A DNA stretch of 14,265 bases from an uncultured Collinsella sp. (GCA_905197585.1 CAJJZO010000025.1:1-14265), one strand, 5' to 3'; shown: positions 6,884 through 14,104, counted from the stretch's first letter. The notes: generated from the sequence alone by a model not told the origin. Numbers and translations are program-made.

Positions 6884-9067
6884 TTAGGACCAGAGGAAGT
6901 CGCTGCGGGTGACGGTGGCGCCGATGGCGAAGGGCATGCAGGCGATGACCGGATACAGGTAGCGCATGTAGGTCGAGCCGTTGCACGGGCCAATCAGGCA
7001 CACAGCGAGTACGCCCAACAGCGGCACCCAGATCGCCAGCGCACGCCATGAATGACGACGCAGCAGGTAGACCACCACGGCGATCATGATCCACACATAG
7101 GTGGCCGAGCTCATGGTGAGCGAAATAAACGGGATGCGTTGTACTGCCACGCGATACAGGTTGATCAGGTGGTCGCACCAGCGCACCACGTTGCTGTCTA
7201 CCGGATGGAAGTCGAAGTATTTGAGGTTGTCGGGGCGCGCCATGATCTCGGCACTACGCGCCGTGCTGTAGACCCAGGCATCGCGCGTGCTCGGATAAAA
7301 ATAACCATAGTAGTTATTGATAAGCGCCGAAATATAGCACTCGGGATCCTTCTTAAACATCTGAGCCCATACCTCAAAATAGGCATCGATGTCTTCCTGC
7401 GAGGCGTACTCGTTAAAGCAGTTCTTGACGGCGTCGGACTTGTCGGGGTTGTAGCGGCGGCCCAGGTTCTCGTACTTGAGCACACGGTCGATCACGGCAC
7501 GCTCTTCGTCGGTCACCAAGCCGTCGCAAGGAGCCTCCACAATGGTGCCGTCCTCCTTAACCGTGGGGTTGACGCCCGAGTTGAGGCCGTCGTGCTTTTG
7601 GACGAAACGAGCCGTCTGCTGGAACGGAATCGAGAGGATTTCGCGCTTGGAACCAGGCGTGATATCGTGCGCCGGCATAAAGAACTTGGTGAAGTACATA
7701 TTAGAGGCAAGGCAGAGCGCGAGCACCGCGAGAACGCCAACCCAGCGGAAACGCGGGATGGCGCCTGACGGCGCAGCACCAGTCTGCTTGGCTGCACGAC
7801 GAGCCACATGCACGTCCCATACGCAAAACGCCGCCGCGATTACGCATGCCGCCAGGGGAAACACCAGGCCGCCGTTGCGCAGAAACGTGGAACCCATGGC
7901 GCCCAGAGCGAGCAGCAGCCAGTCGTGGCGCGCAAAGAGCACGGGGGCTTTCTCGCCCGCTCGCTCGGCATTGGCATCACGACGGGGCAAGCCACATGCC
8001 ACGAGCTTGACGGTCTGTACCAGCAGCACCAAAAACGCGTCGGCAAAGAGCACGTCTTTGGTGAGCAACGCCGCGTAGTTAGAGAACATCGGCATAAACG
8101 CAAAGAACAGCAGGATCGCACCGCGAACCGGCAGGCTCACGCCCAATTTGCGCAGCGACGAAATGGAATAGGCCATGCAGGCAGCCGTGATGACAAATTG
8201 AGCGCAGGTGTAGATGGCAAGACCCGCGTTAGCGCTGTTGAACAGCGAAAGCCCCAGCTGAACGCACGAGCCGATAATGGCCGTGTGCACTACGGGATGA
8301 TGCCCGTTGAGCAACACATTAGGATTGAGCAGACGCAAGTAGTCGCTCGTGCCGTTGGGATAGTTGAACCACTGGCGAATCTGCGCGCCCGTATCTCCCA
8401 TAAAAAGGCCAGGCAGCGAAGCGATGAGCGTGGGCGCCCAGGCGATCATAAGCACCAGGAAGGGCCCGGCAAAGGGATGGACCGAGAGCACGGCGTGAGT
8501 CACACGCCATACGCGGCCAAAGTGCGCCTCGGAAAACGGAATGCGTCGGGAGCTCAGCCAATCTAGACACTCAAAGGCAAGGTAGAAGGCAACGACCGCC
8601 AAGAGCATCCAGCCCGCGCCGCCAATCCAGGCGCAGATGATGCGGGCTTTGTCGCCAAGGACAATCTCGGCCGAGTCGGTGAGATCGTAGCTGCGGCCGA
8701 ACACCATGCAGATGGCAAAGAACAGCGACGGCAGAATGATCGATGGGCGCCAGGTGTCGCCACGGCCAAAGAACACGTAGCGAAACGGCAGCGTGAGCAG
8801 GCAGGCAAGCGCAAGCAGCATGACCGCGTCGGTATGGCCGGCAAACGAGAGGAGCACCTCGTAGCACACGTACAGCATGCCCGAGGCTTTGGGGTCAATC
8901 GCCAAGACTGCGTTGCTCGACACCGGGGAGGGATCGATGGAAAACGCCGTGGTCGCCAACAGCGCGAGCAAAAATGCGATGAGCGTCTGCTTGGCGGGGT
9001 AGCGCTTAAACCAGACGATGCGGGCAGCGTCGCGCGCAGCCGTTGTGGAGAGATCGGAATCCTTCAC
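6884..9067 (-). CDS. DUF6020-like large multi-pass membrane protein
   Basis: The protein has 727 residues with about a dozen hydrophobic segments. A conserved block at about 219-268 includes GDTGAQIRQWFNYPNGTSDY and NGHHPVVHTAIIGSC, which I associate with DUF6020 proteins of Actinobacteria and Firmicutes. A large soluble, probably extracytoplasmic, region (about 470-620) rich in Asp, Tyr and Asn follows, then C-terminal membrane segments. The layout resembles GT-C glycosyltransferases, with an acidic residue in the first loops and a soluble domain between membrane segments, so lipid-linked sugar transfer is a reasonable guess but unproven. The start is GTG at 9067, with AAAGG somewhat far (11 bases) upstream. 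Repeat copies lie on both sides: D after its stop, B and C before its start. Confidence 0.8.
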   Translation of the reverse strand: MKDSDLSTTAARDAARIVWFKRYPAKQTLIAFLLALLATTAFSIDPSPVSSNAVLAIDPKASGMLYVCYEVLLSFAGHTDAVMLLALACLLTLPFRYVFFGRGDTWRPSIILPSLFFAICMVFGRSYDLTDSAEIVLGDKARIICAWIGGAGWMLLAVVAFYLAFECLDWLSSRRIPFSEAHFGRVWRVTHAVLSVHPFAGPFLVLMIAWAPTLIASLPGLFMGDTGAQIRQWFNYPNGTSDYLRLLNPNVLLNGHHPVVHTAIIGSCVQLGLSLFNSANAGLAIYTCAQFVITAACMAYSISSLRKLGVSLPVRGAILLFFAFMPMFSNYAALLTKDVLFADAFLVLLVQTVKLVACGLPRRDANAERAGEKAPVLFARHDWLLLALGAMGSTFLRNGGLVFPLAACVIAAAFCVWDVHVARRAAKQTGAAPSGAIPRFRWVGVLAVLALCLASNMYFTKFFMPAHDITPGSKREILSIPFQQTARFVQKHDGLNSGVNPTVKEDGTIVEAPCDGLVTDEERAVIDRVLKYENLGRRYNPDKSDAVKNCFNEYASQEDIDAYFEVWAQMFKKDPECYISALINNYYGYFYPSTRDAWVYSTARSAEIMARPDNLKYFDFHPVDSNVVRWCDHLINLYRVAVQRIPFISLTMSSATYVWIMIAVVVYLLRRHSWRALAIWVPLLGVLAVCLIGPCNGSTYMRYLYPVIACMPFAIGATVTRSDFLWS

Positions 9068-9087
9068 AGTCCAAAGAGCCTTTCTAG

Positions 9088-9126
9088 AAACCTGCCAAAA
9101 AGGGACAGGTTTATTTTGGCAGGTTT
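9088..9126 (+). repeat. Constant-core palindrome, copy B
   Basis: Perfect 13-base arms AAACCTGCCAAAA (9088-9100) and TTTTGGCAGGTTT (9114-9126) enclose AGGGACAGGTTTA. It is nearly identical to copy A, with shared sequence running on to about 9143. It lies in the 141-base gap between lgt and the DUF6020 gene, 21 bases upstream of the latter's start codon, so it probably falls within that gene's leader or promoter. Confidence 0.9.
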
Positions 9127-9168
9127 TATCTGGGGAAACGTTACGGTTCTGTCATCGTTGCCCAGCGA

Positions 9169-9203
9169 ACCACCACAAAGGTGCCTGTCCCCTTTGTGGT
9201 GGT
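9169..9203 (-). repeat. Constant-core palindrome, copy C (just after the lgt stop)
   Basis: Perfect 13-base arms ACCACCACAAAGG and CCTTTGTGGTGGT flank a 9-base loop. On the minus strand the centre reads GGGGACAGGCACC. Its near arm ends 5 bases after the lgt stop codon. No T-run follows, but it is the only strong hairpin at the lgt 3' end. Confidence 0.9.
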
Positions 9204-9208
9204 CTTGG

Positions 9209-10030
9209 TTAGGCGTCGAGGTAGATGCGCTGGGGGCGATTGCGGTGTCGGGCGAAGATGATGAGCGCCAGGCCGGCGATTACGAGCGGCAGACTCAGCA
9301 GCTGGCCCATGGTGATGACGCCGCCCAGCAGATAACCCAGCTGGGCATCGGGCACGCGCACGAACTCAACGAGAAAGCGGACGATGCCGTACCCCATCAC
9401 GAACACGCCCATAAACGTACCCTGGGGCAGCAGCGGCTTTTTGCGGCTGAGCACCTGCAGAATGCAAAAGAGCACAATACCCTCGAGGAATGCCTCGTAG
9501 AGCTGGGAGGGATGGCGCGGCATATCACCCGCGGTGCCGTCAAAGATCACGCCCCAGGGCAGATCGGTCGGCTTGCCCCACAGCTCGCCGTTGACAAAGT
9601 TGGCGCAGCGTCCCAGACATAAGGCCAGCGGAGCACCGATAACGGCAAGGTCGGCGATGGTCCAGGCGTCGAGCTTGTACATGCGGCACACGAGCACGCC
9701 GCCGATAATGCCGCCCACCAAGCCGCCATGGAAGCTCATGCCGCCCTCGTTGGTGGCAAAGATCTCGAGCGGGTGCGCCCAGTAGTAGCCATCACCGTAA
9801 AAGACGACGTAGAACAGGCGCGCACCGATAATGAGGCCAAAGACCACGCCGACCACGACACTCGTCAGGTCATCAATCGTGATGTTAAAGCCCCAACGGC
9901 GCTGCGTGCGATACATGACGACCGCCGTGAGCAGAGCGCCGACCACGTAGGCCAGGCCGTACCAGTAGATGGTGATGGGGCCCGCCGAGATCGCGACAGG
10001 ATCAAGCATATGGTAGAAGTCGTTGAGCAT
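9209..10030 (-). CDS. lgt: Prolipoprotein diacylglyceryl transferase
   Basis: The protein has 273 residues and seven or so membrane segments. It transfers a diacylglyceryl group from phosphatidylglycerol to the lipobox Cys of prolipoproteins at the cytoplasmic membrane, the first step of lipoprotein maturation. Visible family features are GARLFYVVF (69-77), the FHGG motif at 100-103 and the Lgt signature GRCANFVNGELWG at 140-152 with its essential Arg and Asn, then RHPSQLYEAFLEG. I chose the ATG at 10030 because GGAGGG lies 5 bases upstream; the frame stays open further upstream, but with no ribosome binding site. Repeat copy C follows its stop codon. Confidence 0.97.
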   Translation of the reverse strand: MLNDFYHMLDPVAISAGPITIYWYGLAYVVGALLTAVVMYRTQRRWGFNITIDDLTSVVVGVVFGLIIGARLFYVVFYGDGYYWAHPLEIFATNEGGMSFHGGLVGGIIGGVLVCRMYKLDAWTIADLAVIGAPLALCLGRCANFVNGELWGKPTDLPWGVIFDGTAGDMPRHPSQLYEAFLEGIVLFCILQVLSRKKPLLPQGTFMGVFVMGYGIVRFLVEFVRVPDAQLGYLLGGVITMGQLLSLPLVIAGLALIIFARHRNRPQRIYLDA

Positions 10031-10055
10031 GTCGACCCTCCTACTCCCTACATAC

Positions 10056-10094
10056 AAATGCGGCCGCGGGCCTTGCGCTCGCAGCCGCATATTT
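10056..10094 (-). terminator. Hairpin downstream of the NifU-like gene
   Basis: Two 13-base arms (10059-10071 and 10077-10089) pair with one mismatch and one G-U on the minus strand, around a 5-base loop, with AAAT/ATTT-like extension at the base. Only TTTG follows, so termination would be weak; lgt begins about 30 bases further on and could receive read-through. Confidence 0.6.
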
Positions 10095-10139
10095 GGGCGT
10101 AACGTCTATGCGGAGCATATCGCCCGCAGCTTTCACTTC

Positions 10140-10418
10140 TTAGAACGGCGCATACTCGTCGTACAGGTCATCGGTCTCGCCGGAGGCATTGACCTGCTCA
10201 ACGCGGGTAACGCCGGGCACGTGCTCCTTGAGGATACGCTCGATGCCCATGGAAAGCGTCAGGGCGCTCATGGGACAACCGGCACAGGCGCCCTGCAGCT
10301 CCAGTTTGACGACGCCCTCGTCGTCAACGCCCACATACTCCATATCGCCGCCGTCGGCCTGCAGGTTGGGGCGGATCTCTTCAAGAACCTTCTTAAGCAG
10401 CTCTTCGTTAACAGCCAC
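10140..10418 (-). CDS. NifU C-terminal domain (Nfu-type) Fe-S scaffold protein
   Basis: The protein has 92 residues and consists of one Nfu domain: LLKKVLEEIRPNLQADGGD near the start, the CxxC pair (Cys 45 and Cys 48) in GACAGCPMS, and IERILKEHVPGV after it. Such proteins hold an Fe-S cluster between two subunits and hand it to target apoproteins in the cytosol. It lacks the NifU N-terminal scaffold domain and is full length for the short Nfu class. The start codon is GTG at 10418 with AAAGGAG 5 bases upstream. A short, perfect CGCGGGC/GCCCGCG hairpin (10441-10456) lies just upstream of that site. Confidence 0.95.
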   Translation of the reverse strand: MAVNEELLKKVLEEIRPNLQADGGDMEYVGVDDEGVVKLELQGACAGCPMSALTLSMGIERILKEHVPGVTRVEQVNASGETDDLYDEYAPF

Positions 10419-10528
10419 AGGGGCTCCTTTCTCACAATAACGCGGGCACGCCCGCGGACAGGGGCTATGTTACTACAGCCATGTACCCGCTCACGAGCCA
10501 TCCATGCGTGCGGACACGACTTTCACGA

Positions 10529-10561
10529 GCAGTCAATTTGGGACGGGACTCTTTGAGCTGC
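10529..10561 (+). repeat. Constant-core palindrome, copy E
   Basis: Arms GCAGTCAA (10529-10536) and TTGAGCTGC (10553-10561) pair with one bulged base, and enclose TTTGGGACGGGACTCT. The core GGGACGGG is at 10540-10547. It is closely similar to copy G and to the left flank of the composite element at 12090-12240. It lies 29 bases beyond the dCMP deaminase stop codon, with its core on the strand opposite to that gene. Confidence 0.75.
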
Positions 10562-10590
10562 CTTTTGTTGCCAACTGGCGTTGCCACGCG

Positions 10591-11115
10591 CTACTGCTGA
10601 GCCTGTCCCTCGGTGCCGATGTGAACATCGACGATAACCTGGCGGTAGCTGATGCCACAGGAGTCGAGGATGCGGCGGCTGATGCGCCCATCATCGGTGT
10701 CGGCGTACTTGTTGTCCAGGTAGACAACCTCGCCCACGCCCACCTGCGCCAAAATCTTGGCGCAGTCATGGCACGGGAACAGCGTGACGTAGACCGTGGA
10801 ACCCTCGAGGTCCTTGAGCGAGCCACGGTAGTTGAGCACGGCGTTGGCCTCGGCATGGACCACGTAGTTGTGCTTGTCCTGCAGCGGGTCATCGCTCGTG
10901 CCCCACGGGAAAAAGTCGTCGTTGAGTGCCGAGGGCGTACCGTTGTAGCCCACCGAAAGGATGCGGTGATTGGTGTTGGCGATGCACGCGCCCACCTGCG
11001 TGTTGGGGTCCTTACTGCGGCGCTGCGCGGCGATGGCCACGCTCATAAAGAACTCATCCCAGCTAATAACGTCGCGGCGCTTGCCCGACGCGGTTTGATG
11101 AAGATCGTCCGACAT
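10591..11115 (-). CDS. Deoxycytidylate (dCMP) deaminase family protein
   Basis: The protein has 174 residues of the cytidine/deoxycytidylate deaminase fold. The zinc site is visible: HAE at 87-89 (His ligand and catalytic Glu) and PCHDC at 114-118 with its two Cys ligands. NTQVGACI and the GYNGTPSALND segment match dCMP deaminases, including the ComEB type. The expected reaction is dCMP to dUMP, which feeds thymidylate synthesis. The ATG at 11115 is preceded by GGAGGTG at a good distance; an alternative start at 11151 lacks such a site. It lies 81 bases downstream of coaX with no clear terminator between, so the two may be co-transcribed. Confidence 0.94.
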   Translation of the reverse strand: MSDDLHQTASGKRRDVISWDEFFMSVAIAAQRRSKDPNTQVGACIANTNHRILSVGYNGTPSALNDDFFPWGTSDDPLQDKHNYVVHAEANAVLNYRGSLKDLEGSTVYVTLFPCHDCAKILAQVGVGEVVYLDNKYADTDDGRISRRILDSCGISYRQVIVDVHIGTEGQAQQ

Positions 11116-11196
11116 GGCAGACACCTCCGAAATCGCAATAGTTTGACCCATTGTAGCAGGTGAAAGGTAGGGGCGCTTATCCCACCAGCCCCCGTC

Positions 11197-12048
11197 CTAC
11201 GCGCGTCGGGGCTTTTGGTTGATGTGGTAGAGCTCGGCGAGACCCCGCAACGTCAGCGCATCGTCGACCGTCAGGCTATGGCCGACAAGGGCCGCGAGCG
11301 CCTCGGCGTCGTCGCCGGTAATGACGATGGGCACATCGCCCTCCCCCGCAGCCTTGGTCGCGCGCATCTCGGCGAGCACCATGTCGAGCATGCCGTCGAT
11401 GCGGGCCACCTCGCCCAGAACCACGCCCGAGCGCATGGCCTCGCGCGTGTTGCGACCGATGACGCGCGCCGGCGCCGAGGGCTCAACCTGAGGCAGGCGC
11501 GCTGCTGCCGCCGAAAGCGAACGGGCGCCGAGGGCCAGGCCTGGCGCGATAACGCCGCCGACAAAGGTACCGTGCGCGTCGATGACCTCGATATTGGTCG
11601 TCGTGCCCAGGTCAATCACGATGCACGGCGAGCCGTAGACGGCGCGGGCCGCCACGGCATCGGCGATGCGGTCGGGGCCGATCTCGGCCGGATCGGCGTA
11701 GTGCACGGGTATGCCGGTCTTGAGGCCCGGCCCCACCGTGAGCACGCGCCCCGTGCAGGTGCGGGAAAGCGCTGCCTTCCACGGGCGCTCGAGCGCCGGG
11801 ACCACACAGCTCAGCACAGCAGCCGCGGGCACAAGCGCACCCGGCATGCCCGCATCGGCCGCCAGTGCGGCCATGACCTGCACGAGACGCATGCGCGCCT
11901 CGTCTGCTGTGATGCTCGACGGCGTGGTGATCTCGCACGTCGCAAGCGGACATTCCTGCGCCGCGGCCGAATCCTCGGCAAACAGGCCAAAGCGAATGAA
12001 CGTGTTGCCCACGTCGACCGTCAATATATATGCGCACCCATTAAGCAT
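11197..12048 (-). CDS. coaX: Type III pantothenate kinase
   Basis: The protein has 283 residues. It phosphorylates pantothenate using ATP, the first step of coenzyme A synthesis, in the cytosol. Family features are DVGNT (12-16, phosphate-binding loop), GPDR (124-127, with the catalytic Asp), DLGTTT (146-151) and GGVIAPGL (164-171). In the DLGTTT block the usual GTATT(F)D run is changed to GTTTNIE, a moderate deviation. The start at 12048 is supported by AAAGGAG 7 bases upstream; further in-frame codons upstream lack a site. The gene is divergent from the OPT transporter across a 311-base gap filled largely by nested palindromes. Confidence 0.96.
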   Translation of the reverse strand: MLNGCAYILTVDVGNTFIRFGLFAEDSAAAQECPLATCEITTPSSITADEARMRLVQVMAALAADAGMPGALVPAAAVLSCVVPALERPWKAALSRTCTGRVLTVGPGLKTGIPVHYADPAEIGPDRIADAVAARAVYGSPCIVIDLGTTTNIEVIDAHGTFVGGVIAPGLALGARSLSAAAARLPQVEPSAPARVIGRNTREAMRSGVVLGEVARIDGMLDMVLAEMRATKAAGEGDVPIVITGDDAEALAALVGHSLTVDDALTLRGLAELYHINQKPRRA

Positions 12049-12075
12049 CGTCGGCGCTCCTTTCGTCTGCCCAGC

Positions 12076-12102
12076 AGTATATCCCGTAGGCAAGGCAGTC
12101 AA
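12076..12102 (-). promoter_or_regulatory. Candidate coaX promoter
   Basis: On the minus strand TTGACT (12102-12097) and TATACT (12081-12076) are separated by 15 bases, a short spacing, about 28-55 bases upstream of the coaX start codon. The -35 hexamer falls within the left outer arm of the composite palindrome. A similar GCCTTGCC...TATACTG run occurs in mirror position on the plus strand (TATACT at 12244-12249) and may serve the OPT gene. Confidence 0.35.
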
Positions 12103-12240
12103 TTTGGGATGATTATTCTGGGACGGGGATTAAAAAATCATTGTGTACCTAATGATTTTTTAATCCCCGTCCCAGAATAATCATCCTTTGGCCGAGCCTG
12201 GGTCAGCTAAAAAAGCCCCGTCCCAAATGAGCTGCCTTGC
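12090..12240. repeat. Composite nested palindromic element between coaX and the OPT gene
   Basis: Outer inverted arms at 12090-12109 and 12221-12240 are 20 bases each and nearly identical as inverted copies (GCAAGGCAG, then TCAATTTGGGA or CTCATTTGGGA). Between them lie a long perfect hairpin (12107-12186) and copy G of the constant-core palindrome (12201-12236: GG-T-CAGCT paired with AGCTGCC around GCCCCGTCCC). The 311-base gap between the two genes (12049-12359) otherwise holds only the candidate promoters and the OPT leader. Confidence 0.85.
12107..12186. repeat. Perfect 36-bp inverted repeat with 8-base loop (copy F)
   Basis: Arms 12107-12142 and 12151-12186 are exact reverse complements, with loop GTGTACCT. 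Each arm is itself a constant-core unit: ATGATTATT, then CTGGGACGGGG, then ATTAAAAAATCAT, whose ends are mutually complementary. The structure is thus two core units joined head to head. It is the longest perfect palindrome in the window. Confidence 0.95.
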
Positions 12241-12296
12241 CGCTATACTGGTGCGCGGTCGTTTGCGAGCTCACGCGGCGGCCCTTGGTAACCCGA

Positions 12297-12341
12297 CTTC
12301 CCGCGCCGTATCCGTAACGGCGCTCCCGGGGGAAGCGGATA
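12297..12341 (+). promoter_or_regulatory. Structured leader of the OPT gene with possible pseudoknot
   Basis: GCGCCGT (12303-12309) and ACGGCGC (12317-12323) form a perfect 7-bp stem with loop ATCCGTA. CTTCCC (12297-12302) can extend it by pairing with GGGAAG (12330-12335). The loop bases ATCCG are complementary to CGGAT at 12336-12340, 6 bases before the AAAGGAG of the OPT gene. This would allow a pseudoknot next to the ribosome binding site. It matches no riboswitch class I recognise. Confidence 0.4.
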
Positions 12342-12359
12342 TACGCAAAGGAGTTTTAT

Positions 12360-14063
12360 ATGAGCAATCCCTCGAACCGCGCTTCGATGCGCGGGCAACT
12401 TACGCTGCGCGGCGTCGTCATCGGCGTCCTTGGCTGCGTGATCATCACGGCAAGCTCGGCCTACACCGCCCTCAAGATGGGCGCACTCCCCTGGCCGATC
12501 GTCTTCGCTGCCGTCATCTCGCTGTTCTTCCTTAAGCTCATGGGCAACGCCAGCCTCAACGAGGCCAACGTCACCCACACCATCATGTCCGCAGGCGCCA
12601 TGGTCGCCGGCGGTCTGGCGTTTACCATCCCGGGCGCCTGGATGCTGGGCTATGCCGACCAGATCAGCTGGCTCGACATGTTTATCGTGGCACTCGCCGG
12701 CACCATCCTGGGCCTGCTGGCCACGGCGCTCATCCACCGTCACTTTATCGTGGACGCCGCGCTTGAGTTCCCCACCGGCAACGCCGCAGCTCAGACCCTG
12801 CGCGCCACCGAGGCCGGCGGCAAGACCGGCAAGCAGCTCTTTGGCTCCATGGCCATCGCGGGCATCTACAGCGTGCTTCGCGACGCCCTGGGCATTGTGC
12901 CCAGCATGCTGTGCACGCTCAACATCCCCGGCGTGACCTTTGCCATCTACAACTCGCCCATGCTGCTCTCCGTCGGCTTCCTCGTGGGCTTCGCCCCGGT
13001 CGCTTTCTGGTTTGCCGGCGCGCTGCTGGGCAATTTTGGCATCATCGTCGGCGGCACCGCTGCCGGCCTGTTCGACGTTGTGACTGCGCAGGGCATCGTC
13101 AAGTCCCTGGGCATGGGCCTCATGATGGGCTTTGGCGTCGCCGTCGTCCTCAAGGACATCCTGCCGCAGGTCGCCGGTATCGTCCGCGGTCTTGCCGCCG
13201 ACAGCTCCACCGACACCGACGAGCAGTCGCTCATCTCGGGCTCCCTTAAACTCGACGCCGGTATCATCGGCCTGGGCGCTGCCGCCATCGCCGTGATCGT
13301 CGCCATCGTGCTCGACCTTGGCCCCGTTCCGGCCGTCATCGTGACGCTGTTCACCTTTGTCACCACCATCATGAGCGCACAGAGCTGCGGCCAGACGGGC
13401 ATCGACCCCATGGAGATCTTTGGCCTCATCGTTATGCTCATCGTGGCTGCCTTTGCACAGATCGCTCAGGTCAAGCTGTTCTTTATCGCCGGCATCGTAG
13501 CCGTGGCGTGCGGCCTTGCGGGCGACGTCATGAACGACTTTAAGGCCGGCGCCGTGCTGGGCACCAACCCGCGTGCGCAGTGGATCGGTCAAGCCATCGG
13601 CGGCATCGTGGGCGCCCTGGTCGCCGCCGCCGTCATGGTCGCGCTCGTCACTGCCTATGGTCCGGACGCCTTTGGCCCCGACAAGAGCTTTGTTGCCGCA
13701 CAGGCAAGCGTCGTCGCCACCATGGTCTCGGGCATCCCGAGCGTGCCGTGGTTCGTTGGCGGCTTTATCGCCGGCATCGTCATGTACTGGCTCGGCATTC
13801 CAGCCATGATGATCGGCCTGGGCGTGTACCTGCCGTTCTACATGTCGCTCACAGCCTTCCTGGGCTCCTGCGTTAAGCTCGCCTACGACAAGTGGGCCGC
13901 TCACCGCGACGCCACCGCTGGTCTTTCTGACGAGGAGAAGGCTGCCAAGGACGCCGCCTTCCAGGAACAGGGCTTGGTTGTCGCCAGCGGCCTGCTCGGC
14001 GGCGAGTCCATCGTCGGCGTTATCCTGGCGTTTGTCTCCGTGGGCTTAAGCCTGCTGGGCTAA
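12360..14063 (+). CDS. OPT family oligopeptide transporter
   Basis: The protein has 567 residues, almost entirely hydrophobic, with roughly 14-16 membrane segments. Family features include TALKMGALPWPI, NEANVTHT (67-74) and EFPTGNAAAQTLRA. OPT proteins are proton-driven importers of peptides or metal chelates; the substrate cannot be read from the sequence. The only sizeable soluble parts are a loop around 283-297 and a charged stretch near 515-540. AAAGGAG lies 6 bases upstream of the ATG at 12360. It is a single-gene unit, divergent from coaX, with a structured leader and a strong terminator. Codon use is strongly GC-rich, like its neighbours. Confidence 0.95.
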   Translation: MSNPSNRASMRGQLTLRGVVIGVLGCVIITASSAYTALKMGALPWPIVFAAVISLFFLKLMGNASLNEANVTHTIMSAGAMVAGGLAFTIPGAWMLGYADQISWLDMFIVALAGTILGLLATALIHRHFIVDAALEFPTGNAAAQTLRATEAGGKTGKQLFGSMAIAGIYSVLRDALGIVPSMLCTLNIPGVTFAIYNSPMLLSVGFLVGFAPVAFWFAGALLGNFGIIVGGTAAGLFDVVTAQGIVKSLGMGLMMGFGVAVVLKDILPQVAGIVRGLAADSSTDTDEQSLISGSLKLDAGIIGLGAAAIAVIVAIVLDLGPVPAVIVTLFTFVTTIMSAQSCGQTGIDPMEIFGLIVMLIVAAFAQIAQVKLFFIAGIVAVACGLAGDVMNDFKAGAVLGTNPRAQWIGQAIGGIVGALVAAAVMVALVTAYGPDAFGPDKSFVAAQASVVATMVSGIPSVPWFVGGFIAGIVMYWLGIPAMMIGLGVYLPFYMSLTAFLGSCVKLAYDKWAAHRDATAGLSDEEKAAKDAAFQEQGLVVASGLLGGESIVGVILAFVSVGLSLLG

Positions 14064-14081
14064 GTCGAGCAGCTGCTCGAC
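14064..14081. repeat. 18-bp perfect palindrome directly after the OPT stop codon
   Basis: GTCGAGCAGCTGCTCGAC begins at the base after the TAA. As a palindrome without a loop it would form only a short, strained hairpin in RNA; it could be a protein-binding site or part of the 3' end structure together with the terminator 24 bases further on. Confidence 0.6.
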
Positions 14082-14104
14082 AGCAACCATATTGCCTACG
14101 GCTT

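Noticed and set aside
10441..10466. CGCGGGC/GCCCGCG hairpin followed by GGACAGGGG upstream of the NifU-like gene
   Set aside because: The core-like string is outside the hairpin, not enclosed by its arms, so it does not fit the architecture of the palindrome family. Probably coincidence in GC-rich DNA.
11160..11215. GC-rich hairpins at the end of coaX as a terminator
   Set aside because: The best stem overlaps the coaX stop codon and has its T-run only in the plus-strand direction, where no gene ends. Pairing in the coaX direction is broken by bulges.
12243..13904. Long minus-strand open frame (553 codons) opposite the OPT gene
   Set aside because: The product is a His/Asp/Gly-rich shadow of the OPT coding sequence with no membrane segments or motifs, while the plus strand has a clear OPT protein, ribosome binding site and terminator.
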